Shown here: positions 1 to 5,735 of the stretch, piece by piece
Numbering within the stretch: the stretch's first letter is position 1
Layout of the letters: every line of letters begins with the position of its first letter
Assembly (NCBI GenBank): GCA_007131535.1
Contig: SLQI01000500.1
Coordinates: forward strand, 1-10,586
Origin: Balneolales bacterium
GTDB taxonomy: Bacteria > Bacteroidota > Rhodothermia > Balneolales > Natronogracilivirgulaceae
Length of the DNA stretch: 10,586 nt
Direction: 5' to 3'
Notes under the pieces: generated by a model
What the model was told of the DNA's origin: nothing
Seen by the model: only the letters and a program-made list of their open reading frames with translations
The model's database searches: none
Program-made: the position numbers and the translations under genes

Positions 1-953
1 ACCTGCCTGATGCGCATAGAGTCCGGAGGCGATCCCAGGACATCCAGGTGATAGGTAAAAGTATAGGGTGAGGACCGGTCCTCCCACTCTCCCATACGGC
101 CGAATCTCAAATCATTAAGGTACAGCTCGTCACCCTGCCGCTCGATCTGATAAAATCCTTCGGTAATCCACACCAGCTGTCGGAGGGGTTTATATTGTTT
201 TTTGTGATCAGCATAGTAGTGATCGCCCTGAATCTCGTAAAGTTCGGCAAACGGGGTGTTGTCGGGCAGCGCATAAAACCCGGCGGTGTAGGTGTCTGCT
301 TCCCGGGCGATCCCTCTCCAGAGCAGGTTGCTGAATAAAATAGGTTTTACTTCGGCTTCCTCCCACTCGATGCCCTCTCGTTCCAGGGCTTCAACGAATT
401 GGCGTTCAACATGAGTTTTGTTGATGAGTGTGAGTCCCAGATAAAGTCCGGATATTGCAATGGCTATGATGGCAGTAAATCTCCGGTACTCCGGCTTATG
501 CCGGAAGCGAATTATAAACGGGATCGCAATCAGATAAGGCAGCGTAAAAAGGGGATCAATGATTGCGATATTGCTCCAGGCGTAGGCGGTATCGGTGAAC
601 GGAAGCAGAACCTGGGTGCCGTAAGAGGTGCATAAATCCAGCAGTACATGGGAAAACAGGGACAACCCGATAAGGATCATCCATTGCCAGGGAGGGATTT
701 TAAGCTGTGAGTGAATCCGCGCAGCCACAGTACCAAGCATAGGGGTCATCAACAGGATAAATACCAACGAGTGAGTCCAGCCTCGATGGAATACCAAAGC
801 GTCAATTTCACTCATAAATTGACCGATCGCTACGTCAATATCGGGAAGTACGGCTACCGTGGCTCCCCAGGCCATTGCTCTCCAGCCGGCTTTTCGGCCG
901 AGGGTGGTTTCACCAATAGCGCCGCCGGCCAATATGTGTGTTACTGAATCCAA
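1..953 (-). CDS. YdjM-family membrane-bound metal-dependent hydrolase (DUF457), 3' end cut off by the window edge
   Basis: This is read on the minus strand from a TTG at 953-951 and remains open to base 1, giving 317 residues plus two bases. The predicted N-terminus, MDSVTHILAG, is the characteristic start of YdjM/COG1988 proteins, which is why the TTG was chosen; no ATG or GTG lies in frame nearby. Conserved metal-ligand motifs are visible in order: VTH (residues 4-6), LPDID (36-40), HRGWTHS (56-62), HVLLDLCTSYGTQ (102-114) and the following PF (118-119). Hydrophobic stretches at about 63-80, 92-105, 130-146 and 160-178 fit a multi-pass inner-membrane protein. The roughly 140 residues after that form a soluble tail, also seen in the longer members of the family. 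Substrate and role are unknown; E. coli YdjM is LexA-regulated, but no LexA box was recognised here. It is divergent from the gene at 1037. Confidence 0.88.
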   Translation of the reverse strand, partial: MDSVTHILAGGAIGETTLGRKAGWRAMAWGATVAVLPDIDVAIGQFMSEIDALVFHRGWTHSLVFILLMTPMLGTVAARIHSQLKIPPWQWMILIGLSLFSHVLLDLCTSYGTQVLLPFTDTAYAWSNIAIIDPLFTLPYLIAIPFIIRFRHKPEYRRFTAIIAIAISGLYLGLTLINKTHVERQFVEALEREGIEWEEAEVKPILFSNLLWRGIAREADTYTAGFYALPDNTPFAELYEIQGDHYYADHKKQYKPLRQLVWITEGFYQIERQGDELYLNDLRFGRMGEWEDRSSPYTFTYHLDVLGSPPDSMRIRQ

Positions 954-1036
954 ATCGTTATTGGGATTTATTTGTGAAAATCAGATGTTTGCCCGGATTG
1001 ATAACCGAATCGAAGAACGAAGAACCATCCAGGATC

Positions 1037-1471
1037 ATGCTGCCCCGCTTTATAAAAAACTGGTTTAAAAAACCGCCGGAGTATCAGGAAAGGCCTATCC
1101 GACCCACCGAGCGAGAGATGTTTAAGAAAGCCGTCAAGTTGTACTTTTTTATACATCATATCAATCATGACCATCTGCCGCAAGACTGGGCGGAAAGATT
1201 TCGTCACTACGCCAACATAATCTACAGCATGTTCCGCGGATATATGATCAACGGCCATTTTGAGCTCGAATATCTTGACTTTATGAACGAACAGCTGGTC
1301 GAGCTGCAACAATTTTCCGACGCCTACGACTGGCAAATTCCCCCCGACCGCATCGATGATATTGAATTGCAGTACCAGGTTCCGTTAACCTTTTCTGATG
1401 CTGAAACCGGTAATCGATTGGAAATGGTTTACTACCCGGACGAACACGAGTGCCGGTATAGATTCTTTTGA
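1037..1471 (+). CDS. uncharacterised small soluble protein, 144 residues
   Basis: The family is not recognised. The reading frame is open from 938, but the ATG at 1037 is preferred. It gives the N-terminus MLPRFIKNWFKKPPEY, has AGGA at 1031-1034 just upstream (an unusually short 2-base spacing), and does not run into the start of the divergent hydrolase gene. The product is 144 residues with no signal peptide and no clear membrane helix. It has a basic N-terminal segment, a His-rich stretch HHINHDH (40-46), a probable helical middle (55-95), and an acidic, aromatic C-terminal part ending in RYRFF. A YYPDEHE segment near the C-terminus could be a beta hairpin. The charged composition and regular amphipathic helices favour this strand over the overlapping minus-strand frame. 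It may be a lineage-specific protein sharing a bidirectional promoter region with the YdjM-like gene. Confidence 0.6.
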   Translation: MLPRFIKNWFKKPPEYQERPIRPTEREMFKKAVKLYFFIHHINHDHLPQDWAERFRHYANIIYSMFRGYMINGHFELEYLDFMNEQLVELQQFSDAYDWQIPPDRIDDIELQYQVPLTFSDAETGNRLEMVYYPDEHECRYRFF

Positions 1472-1557
1472 TGAAAGAGATCGCCACCGAAAAGTTGGTA
1501 TTGGTAAATGACTATCCGTTAGATTTGTCCGGCCCATCTTTTTCACCGGAAAATTAG
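1471..1557 (+). CDS. possible 28-residue ORF overlapping the preceding stop codon (TGATG)
   Basis: The ATG at 1471-1473 overlaps the TGA stop (1469-1471) of the preceding gene, the classic arrangement for translational coupling. It reads MKEIATEKLVLVNDYPLDLS and continues for eight more residues to a TAG at 1555-1557. There is no signal peptide or known motif. It could be a genuine coupled micropeptide, or simply the first open stretch after the stop. Confidence 0.2.
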   Translation: MKEIATEKLVLVNDYPLDLSGPSFSPEN

Positions 1558-1760
1558 CAGAGATTATATTAAATTCTACGGCTTTCTTTAGGCATGGGGT
1601 TGTTGGGATGATTGTAATAAATAAATCCTGATCTACGGGTTAATACGTTCTATGACATTTTGTCGAACATCCATGTATGGAGTGGTCAGGCCGGGTAACT
1701 CATTTCGGCCAAATACACTATCTGATTTTTAAAAATTTAAAGTGATCGTTAACAATACAA
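1558..1760. other. AT-rich intergenic region upstream of the CNB-CPBP gene
   Basis: No credible ORF is present between the stop at 1557 (or 1471) and the GTG at 1761. Two small dyads are visible: GACA-TTT-TGTC at about 1652-1662, and GGCCG/CGGCC at 1689-1693 and 1706-1710 with a 12-base loop. An AT-rich tract (TTTTTAAAAATTTAAA) lies about 20 bases before the start codon. Neither dyad is followed directly by a T-run, so they are not typical terminators. The region presumably holds the promoter and 5' UTR of the next gene, but no clear -35/-10 or TTTG/TAnnTTTG pair was found. Confidence 0.4.
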
Positions 1761-2903
1761 GTGGAATCTCGAAGTAAAGTCATCGAAACTAAAGGGCAAG
1801 CTGTAGCATCTTTTCTGAAATGGTCGGGGTTAACCAACGAAAGTGAAGAAACCATCACCCGCTTCCTTGATGCATTGAAGCGGCATCAATATGAGCAAGG
1901 TGATTATATTATCCGCGAGGGAGAGAGCGGCCGTAATTTCTATATAATTGATGAAGGCTCGGTCAGTATTCAGAAAGAGAGTGATAAAGGAGAGGAAATC
2001 AGCAGATTATACAGCGGCGACTTTTTTGGTGAGCTGGCATTGATTACTGAAGCACCGAGACTGGCATCCGTAAAAGCAGTAGAGCCGGTTGCGGTATATT
2101 CGATTTCACAGGAACAATTCGAAAATCTTGCCAGGCAAAATCCCCGAATTTACGGCAGGATACTAAAGAATCTGTACGACCGGCTGAAAGATTCGTATAT
2201 CGACCTGGAAGTAACCAACGAACAGTTGGAAGTCGTTCATCAGGAGAAAGATGAATTGAGTTTGCTGTTTGTAGCCATCGTGATGTTGATAAGCACCTAT
2301 GCGTTTATCATCAACCTTTTCCAGGCGGACTGGTTTCTCCGGCTGCCCGACCCGAATACAGTGCAATATACAGTCGGAAGATTAGTGGAAATTACCGGAC
2401 TTGCATTGATAATGCTTGTTGTAAACAAAAGCCGTATGCCCCTTTCTGCCTTTGGAATTACATTAAAAGACTGGAAAAAGTCAGTTAAAGAGTCAATGTG
2501 GTTTACATTAGCGGGTATGGCTGTACTTACCGCCATAGCTTATGTTGTCGTTTATGGTGATCAAGGCCGGCTTATTCATCGGGAGGCCATTAGCTGGGAG
2601 TATTTCGCATATATGTTTGTGGTTCCGATACAGGAGTTTATCATGCGCGGAGTATTTCAGAATTCGGTGTACCGATTGTTGACCGGCAGGTATGTGGGGG
2701 TGCTTGCGGTTCTGATCACCTCGCTGGTATTCGGGGCGCTTCATTTACATGTATCCGTAAATCTTGGGATACTTGCTTTTGTAAGCGGGTTGTTTTGGGG
2801 GTTATTGTACCTGCGTCACAAATCGCTATTAGGCATCTGCCTCTCCCACTATATACTGGGCAACTATGCTGATTTGATCGGATTATGGGATAAGATAGCA
2901 TAG
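1761..2903 (+). CDS. cyclic-nucleotide-binding domain fused to a CPBP/Abi (Rce1-like) intramembrane protease domain
   Basis: The protein has 380 residues. Residues 25-130 form a CRP/PKA-type cyclic-nucleotide-binding domain. It has a near-canonical phosphate-binding cassette, FFGELALITEAPRLASV (88-104), keeping the Glu (91) and Arg (100) that contact the ribose and cyclic phosphate in this family. A charged, probably coiled-coil linker (140-166) leads into about seven membrane helices (166-187, 203-221, 245-265, 280-297, 311-329, 333-350, 354-370). The last four make up a CPBP domain, with QEFIMR (291-296) in place of EExxxR, FGALH (324-328), and a final His-containing helix (His363, Asn368). 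CPBP proteins include the CAAX protease Rce1 and bacteriocin self-immunity proteins. Binding of cAMP or cGMP probably controls the membrane part, but proteolysis is uncertain because the first Glu of motif 1 is Gln. The GTG at 1761 is the likely start: an in-frame stop lies at 1743-1745 and no Met codon is nearby. No Shine-Dalgarno sequence is visible. Confidence 0.9.
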   Translation: MESRSKVIETKGQAVASFLKWSGLTNESEETITRFLDALKRHQYEQGDYIIREGESGRNFYIIDEGSVSIQKESDKGEEISRLYSGDFFGELALITEAPRLASVKAVEPVAVYSISQEQFENLARQNPRIYGRILKNLYDRLKDSYIDLEVTNEQLEVVHQEKDELSLLFVAIVMLISTYAFIINLFQADWFLRLPDPNTVQYTVGRLVEITGLALIMLVVNKSRMPLSAFGITLKDWKKSVKESMWFTLAGMAVLTAIAYVVVYGDQGRLIHREAISWEYFAYMFVVPIQEFIMRGVFQNSVYRLLTGRYVGVLAVLITSLVFGALHLHVSVNLGILAFVSGLFWGLLYLRHKSLLGICLSHYILGNYADLIGLWDKIA

Positions 2904-2921
2904 ACGGATGAACGTTCCGTC
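2903..2921 (+). other. short hairpin after the CNB-CPBP stop codon
   Basis: GACGGA (2903-2908) pairs with TCCGTC (2916-2921) around a 7-base loop. It overlaps the end of the TAG stop. No T-run follows, so it is more likely a 3'-end-stabilising or attenuating hairpin than an intrinsic terminator. The following gene could therefore be in the same transcript. Confidence 0.35.
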
Positions 2922-2955
2922 AGATATCACAGTTGAGGATAAGGAGACGGCAGCT

Positions 2956-2973
2956 ATGGATTTAATCGAATAA
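2956..2973 (+). other. five-codon leader ORF (MDLIE) with the strongest Shine-Dalgarno in the window
   Basis: AAGGAG at 2941-2946 lies nine bases before an ATG at 2956. That ATG opens a five-codon frame ending in TAA (2971-2973). The mini-ORF is in the same frame as the membrane protein whose ATG is at 2983, so only the TAA separates them. It may be a leader peptide allowing re-initiation, or the TAA may interrupt an older N-terminus. Confidence 0.35.
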
Positions 2974-2982
2974 ATATTGAAT

Positions 2983-3357
2983 ATGTCTAATCTCACAATC
3001 GGTCTGGGAGGAATATGTATAGCACTCGGTTTAATCGCTTTCTTCGGCACCGGTGCTGCCAGTTTCACGGCATTGATTCCGGCGATCCTGGGAGTGGTGT
3101 TTATAATCCTCGGTGTTATCGCCCGTAACAGCGTGGAAGCCCGAAAACAGAGCATGCATGGCGCAGCCGTACTGGCTTTGATCGGAATTTTCGGATCATT
3201 TTCCGGTCTGGTTGACGTAATTATGAGTTTCGGCGGCGAGCCACTCATACGCCCCATAGCAGCCTATTCCAGGGCGATCTTATCAGTACTGCTGATAGGG
3301 TATCTGATCGCTGCGGTCAAATCATTCATCGATGCCCGCAGACAGCAACAGGGCTGA
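2983..3357 (+). CDS. small four-helix integral membrane protein, function unknown
   Basis: The product is 124 residues from the ATG at 2983; a TTG two codons upstream (2977) would add MN. Four hydrophobic segments are visible: about 5-22 (IGLGGICIALGLIAFFGT), 27-45 (ALIPAILGVVFIILGVIA), 61-81 and 96-112. A basic loop (RNSVEARKQSMHG) separates helices 2 and 3, and the tail is basic (DARRQQQG). The Gly/Ala-rich first half, with ALIPA and a His in MHG, resembles small hypothetical membrane proteins found in several phyla. No catalytic motif was recognised. It lies 79 bases downstream of the CNB-CPBP gene on the same strand with no proper terminator between, so cotranscription is plausible. It is convergent with the cytochrome gene, with only 13 bases between the two stops. 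The start is ambiguous because of the upstream five-codon ORF. Confidence 0.75.
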   Translation: MSNLTIGLGGICIALGLIAFFGTGAASFTALIPAILGVVFIILGVIARNSVEARKQSMHGAAVLALIGIFGSFSGLVDVIMSFGGEPLIRPIAAYSRAILSVLLIGYLIAAVKSFIDARRQQQG

Positions 3358-3370
3358 GTCAACTTTCTCG

Positions 3371-3811
3371 CTAATCCCGGGCGTAGGCGGTAAGAAATTC
3401 AACAACAGCCCGTGCTTGCTCTCTATCCAACCCCTGATCCGTCATCACTCCGGGGTATTCTTGTGATAGTTCCTTCGCAACCGGGTGACGTTGTCTCATC
3501 TCCAAAGGATTCAAAATGTAATTCATGATAAATGCCGGCTCCCGGTTGTTGGCCACATTTGCCAGCGCCGGCCCTGTAATCGGCACTTCCAGCTGATGAC
3601 ACGCTGTGCAACGCGTTTCAAAAAGCTGTTCCCCTTTAGCTGCCAGCTCGGTGTTTATCTCAATAATTTCTATTGGTTCATCAACGGGACCCACCCCATG
3701 CTTGAGCTCAAATTCGGATAGTTCATTTTCGCCTTCACCATCAGAACCACAACCATTTAGAAAAAGTACCGGTATGGCAAATAAAAACAGAAGCAAACCA
3801 AGTAGTTTCAT
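3371..3811 (-). CDS. lipoprotein monoheme cytochrome c, nos-cluster type
   Basis: The product has 146 residues. A hydrophobic signal sequence ends in a lipobox (LNGC, Cys21), so the mature protein is probably lipid-anchored in the periplasm or on a membrane face. After an acidic linker comes a class I cytochrome c fold: heme motif CTACH (68-72) following KGEQLFETR, then GPAL (80-83) and a candidate axial methionine in the YPGVMTDQGL segment (Met123), ending in a C-terminal helix (RAVVEFLTAY). From memory, the order (ELKHGVGP segment, CTACHxL, GPALANV, AFIMNYILNP, HPVAKEL, M-T-DQ-L) closely resembles the small cytochromes encoded in clade-II (atypical) nitrous oxide reductase clusters. An electron-carrier role is secure; the nitrous oxide link is inferred because no nosZ or other nos gene is in view. 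It is divergent from a thioredoxin-like gene that could act in cytochrome maturation. Confidence 0.9.
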   Translation of the reverse strand: MKLLGLLLFLFAIPVLFLNGCGSDGEGENELSEFELKHGVGPVDEPIEIIEINTELAAKGEQLFETRCTACHQLEVPITGPALANVANNREPAFIMNYILNPLEMRQRHPVAKELSQEYPGVMTDQGLDREQARAVVEFLTAYARD

Positions 3812-3836
3812 GGATTCAGATAATCAATAAATTAAT

Positions 3837-3854
3837 AGTAGCAAAATAACTACT
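3837..3854. other. small dyad upstream of the cytochrome gene
   Basis: AGTAG (3837-3841) and CTACT (3850-3854) form an inverted repeat with an 8-base AT-rich spacer, 26 bases upstream of the cytochrome start codon. It could be an operator or a 5' UTR hairpin. The arms are short, so chance is possible. Confidence 0.2.
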
Positions 3855-3979
3855 GTGTTTTGAGAACTTTATTGTATCCATTATCGGCAGGAACTTCTAC
3901 TGTTTTTTGGGGTGATTTTTGATCGGCAGACGATGTGAGGTTTATCAAAAAAATAACATGCTCTTAACATCTTATAGCA

Positions 3980-4059
3980 CGGAACTCAGGTACACCGAAA
4001 GGTAAATGAAGGAAGCCGTACGGTTTCCGATAATTTGAATCAAACCCATCAGGTGTATT
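3980..4059 (+). promoter_or_regulatory. possible structured 5' leader of the thioredoxin-like gene
   Basis: Three foldable elements are visible. ACC-GAAA-GGT (3994-4003) is a small GNRA-capped hairpin. GGAAGCC-GTAC-GGTTTCC (4011-4028) is a 7-bp stem with one G-U pair. TACACC (3991-3996) is perfectly complementary to GGTGTA (4052-4057), which includes the putative Shine-Dalgarno AGGTG (4051-4055). The first and third pairings share bases and exclude each other, as in a translational switch. No known riboswitch consensus was recognised. Confidence 0.3.
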
Positions 4060-4611
4060 ATGAAATCGAAGAAAACAGATATGAATAGGTATAGAGCTGT
4101 TGCGATTTTACCGGTTATATTAGCTCTCGTTACCGGTTCACTCACAGCTGCCGGTATGTCAGATCAGGCAAATAAGGAAAAATTACCGGAATTCGAGTTA
4201 GAGCTGCTTGACGAACAAACCACATTAACCACCGATTCGCTGAACGGACAATACACCATTTTGTATTTCTGGTCGGTTGACTGTGCTATTTGTGAAAGAG
4301 AAATGCCTTTAATGCATGATCTTTACTGGCAGCATGAAGATCAGAATCTGGATATTGTCTCCATCTCGGTGGATAAAAGCGTTAAGGCTGTTCAGGAGTT
4401 CAGAGAACGAAATTACCCTATGCCATGGAGAAACTCTGTTGTAGGGAATGAGCTGGAGCGGCTGGTTCCGTTAGTCGAACAATTTGATTTGGACGGCTTT
4501 CCGGTGAAAATATTGGTATCACCCGAAGGGGACGTATTAGATATCACCCGTGGATTCAGTGGTGCAAGATACAAGGAAAAGATTAAAGGTATCCTCGCTG
4601 CACCGGCCTGA
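4060..4611 (+). CDS. exported TlpA/ResA-like thioredoxin-fold protein
   Basis: The product has 183 residues. Positively charged residues at the N-terminus (KSKK, NRYR) precede a hydrophobic segment at about 13-31, a signal peptide or membrane anchor that places the domain in the periplasm. The thioredoxin fold follows: LPEFELELLD (42-51), the strand TILYFWSVD (66-74), the redox motif CAIC (Cys75, Cys78), the second strand LDIVSISVD (97-105), and a cis-proline region GFPVKILVSPEGDV (146-159, Pro148). This is the AhpC/TSA-TlpA architecture. The aromatic residue usually just before the first Cys is Asp here. Such proteins reduce disulfides, including apocytochrome CxxCH cysteines (ResA/CcmG), which fits the divergent cytochrome c gene, though this link is an inference. 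The ATG at 4060 has AGGTG four bases upstream; the ATG at 4081 is an alternative start. Confidence 0.87.
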   Translation: MKSKKTDMNRYRAVAILPVILALVTGSLTAAGMSDQANKEKLPEFELELLDEQTTLTTDSLNGQYTILYFWSVDCAICEREMPLMHDLYWQHEDQNLDIVSISVDKSVKAVQEFRERNYPMPWRNSVVGNELERLVPLVEQFDLDGFPVKILVSPEGDVLDITRGFSGARYKEKIKGILAAPA

Positions 4612-4667
4612 CACCAGGCGGCATGGTACAGGCAGTTTAGACTTTTCTTAAATCGCCTCCATCACCC

Positions 4668-4713
4668 CCTCCGGAAAACCTTCGTAGTATAGGATGCTGC
4701 GGAGGTTTTTTTT
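4668..4713 (+). terminator. intrinsic terminator after the thioredoxin-like gene
   Basis: CCTCCG (4668-4673) pairs with CGGAGG (4700-4705), followed at once by eight T residues (4706-4713). An inner CCT/AGG pairing (4679-4681 excepting one base, with 4691-4693) can partly close the long loop. Orientation fits termination of the plus-strand thioredoxin transcript. Confidence 0.7.
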
Positions 4714-4820
4714 CATGTGATGAAGCGGATAGAGTATATGTGATTAAACCGGATGTATTGAAATACCAATGGCTTTGCTGATCGTTAAAAGGATATAGCC
4801 TGAAAAAAAGTACTGTTCCT

Positions 4821-5717
4821 ATGAAGCCCTGGTATGTTTTTATCATTTTGATATTGCTGCCGGCAGCGATTTCAGCTCAGCGACCGGCTGAGCGCAACTT
4901 CCTGCACAACCCGCTTTGGAATGAGCGCCATCATGTAGAAGAGGGCGAGTCCCGGTATATGAACAGCTTCGGAGGATGGGGCGGTTTCGGAAATTTTGGT
5001 TTGAGAAGGGATACGCATCACCTGTGGCACCAGGATCTCGGGGCGTTCATTGAGCTGTATCGCCACAGCGACCGCCGAAGTCTCGTGTTCACCGGCCAGA
5101 TTGAGTTTATCGCCGATCCACATAATGATATCAATTTTAATCCTCGTGCGATATTCTGGGAGGAAGGGTTTATGTACACCTGGAGGGGAGGCGATTACTT
5201 TTTGCAGTTGGGCTTTTACCACCGTTGCAAGCATGATATTGATAATCTGGACCGCGGCGAAGAGCGCTCACTCATATACAGCAGCCTTTGGGGCAGGTGG
5301 CTGCAGCCGTTCAGCCTGGTAAACTCACAGGATTTGATTCTTGCGCTACGGTACGACCGCTACATTATCACCTGGGATAACAGGATCTTTGAGAATTCCA
5401 CGCAGGCCGACTTTGACCGTTCCCGGTGGGATGAGCTTTCAAGCGGCTTCTCCGTGAATTTGCACTGGCAGTCCAATCCGGACCGAATGGGAAACGGTTA
5501 TTACATCGAGCCAAGAATTTGGCTTTCGCGATTACAGGCAGATTTCCGGGTGAACCACGGAATAAATGCGGGGTTGAATGTACGGACGGAAGGTGCGGAG
5601 TTCAGGGTAGGTCTGGAATATGAATATCTGCATGACAGCGGCATCCCCGCTGAACCCTCCGATGTTCATTTAATCAGCTTCGGGATTAAAGCTATACCTG
5701 CATTTGGTATCCGGTAA
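4821..5717 (+). CDS. exported probable outer-membrane beta-barrel protein, function unknown
   Basis: The product is 298 residues from the ATG at 4821. A signal peptide (WYVFIILILLPAAISA, cleavage probably before Gln20) is clear. The mature part has no membrane helix. It consists of alternating aromatic/polar strands separated by Asp/Asn/Gly-rich turns (for example SLVFTGQIEFIADP, YFLQLGFYHRCKHD, LILALRYDRYIITWD, GYYIEPRIWLSRLQADF, EFRVGLEYEYLHDS) and ends in an aliphatic strand, as in outer-membrane beta-barrels. A His/Asp-rich motif, YHRCKHDIDN (133-142), stands out and might be a conserved active or metal site; the family is not recognised with confidence. The start is uncertain: a CTG at 4800 in the same frame would add a typical signal-peptide N-terminus (KKSTVP) and has AAAAGGA six bases upstream. 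It is convergent with the kinase gene, with 18 bases between them. Confidence 0.75.
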   Translation: MKPWYVFIILILLPAAISAQRPAERNFLHNPLWNERHHVEEGESRYMNSFGGWGGFGNFGLRRDTHHLWHQDLGAFIELYRHSDRRSLVFTGQIEFIADPHNDINFNPRAIFWEEGFMYTWRGGDYFLQLGFYHRCKHDIDNLDRGEERSLIYSSLWGRWLQPFSLVNSQDLILALRYDRYIITWDNRIFENSTQADFDRSRWDELSSGFSVNLHWQSNPDRMGNGYYIEPRIWLSRLQADFRVNHGINAGLNVRTEGAEFRVGLEYEYLHDSGIPAEPSDVHLISFGIKAIPAFGIR

Positions 5718-5735
5718 AACCGGTACGGCGTATGG

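Noticed and set aside
711..1068. Plus-strand frames of 69-78 codons near the left edge
   Set aside because: They lie opposite the clearly recognisable YdjM-family gene with its HxxLD and LPDID motifs.
968..1336. 122-codon minus-strand frame antisense to the 144-residue protein
   Set aside because: It overlaps a better-composed plus-strand gene, has no recognisable domain, and its composition looks like a shadow frame.
2883..3257. 124-codon minus-strand frame opposite the small membrane protein
   Set aside because: The plus strand gives four clean membrane helices; the minus frame is Pro/Ile/Thr-rich without a domain and is best explained as antisense shadow.
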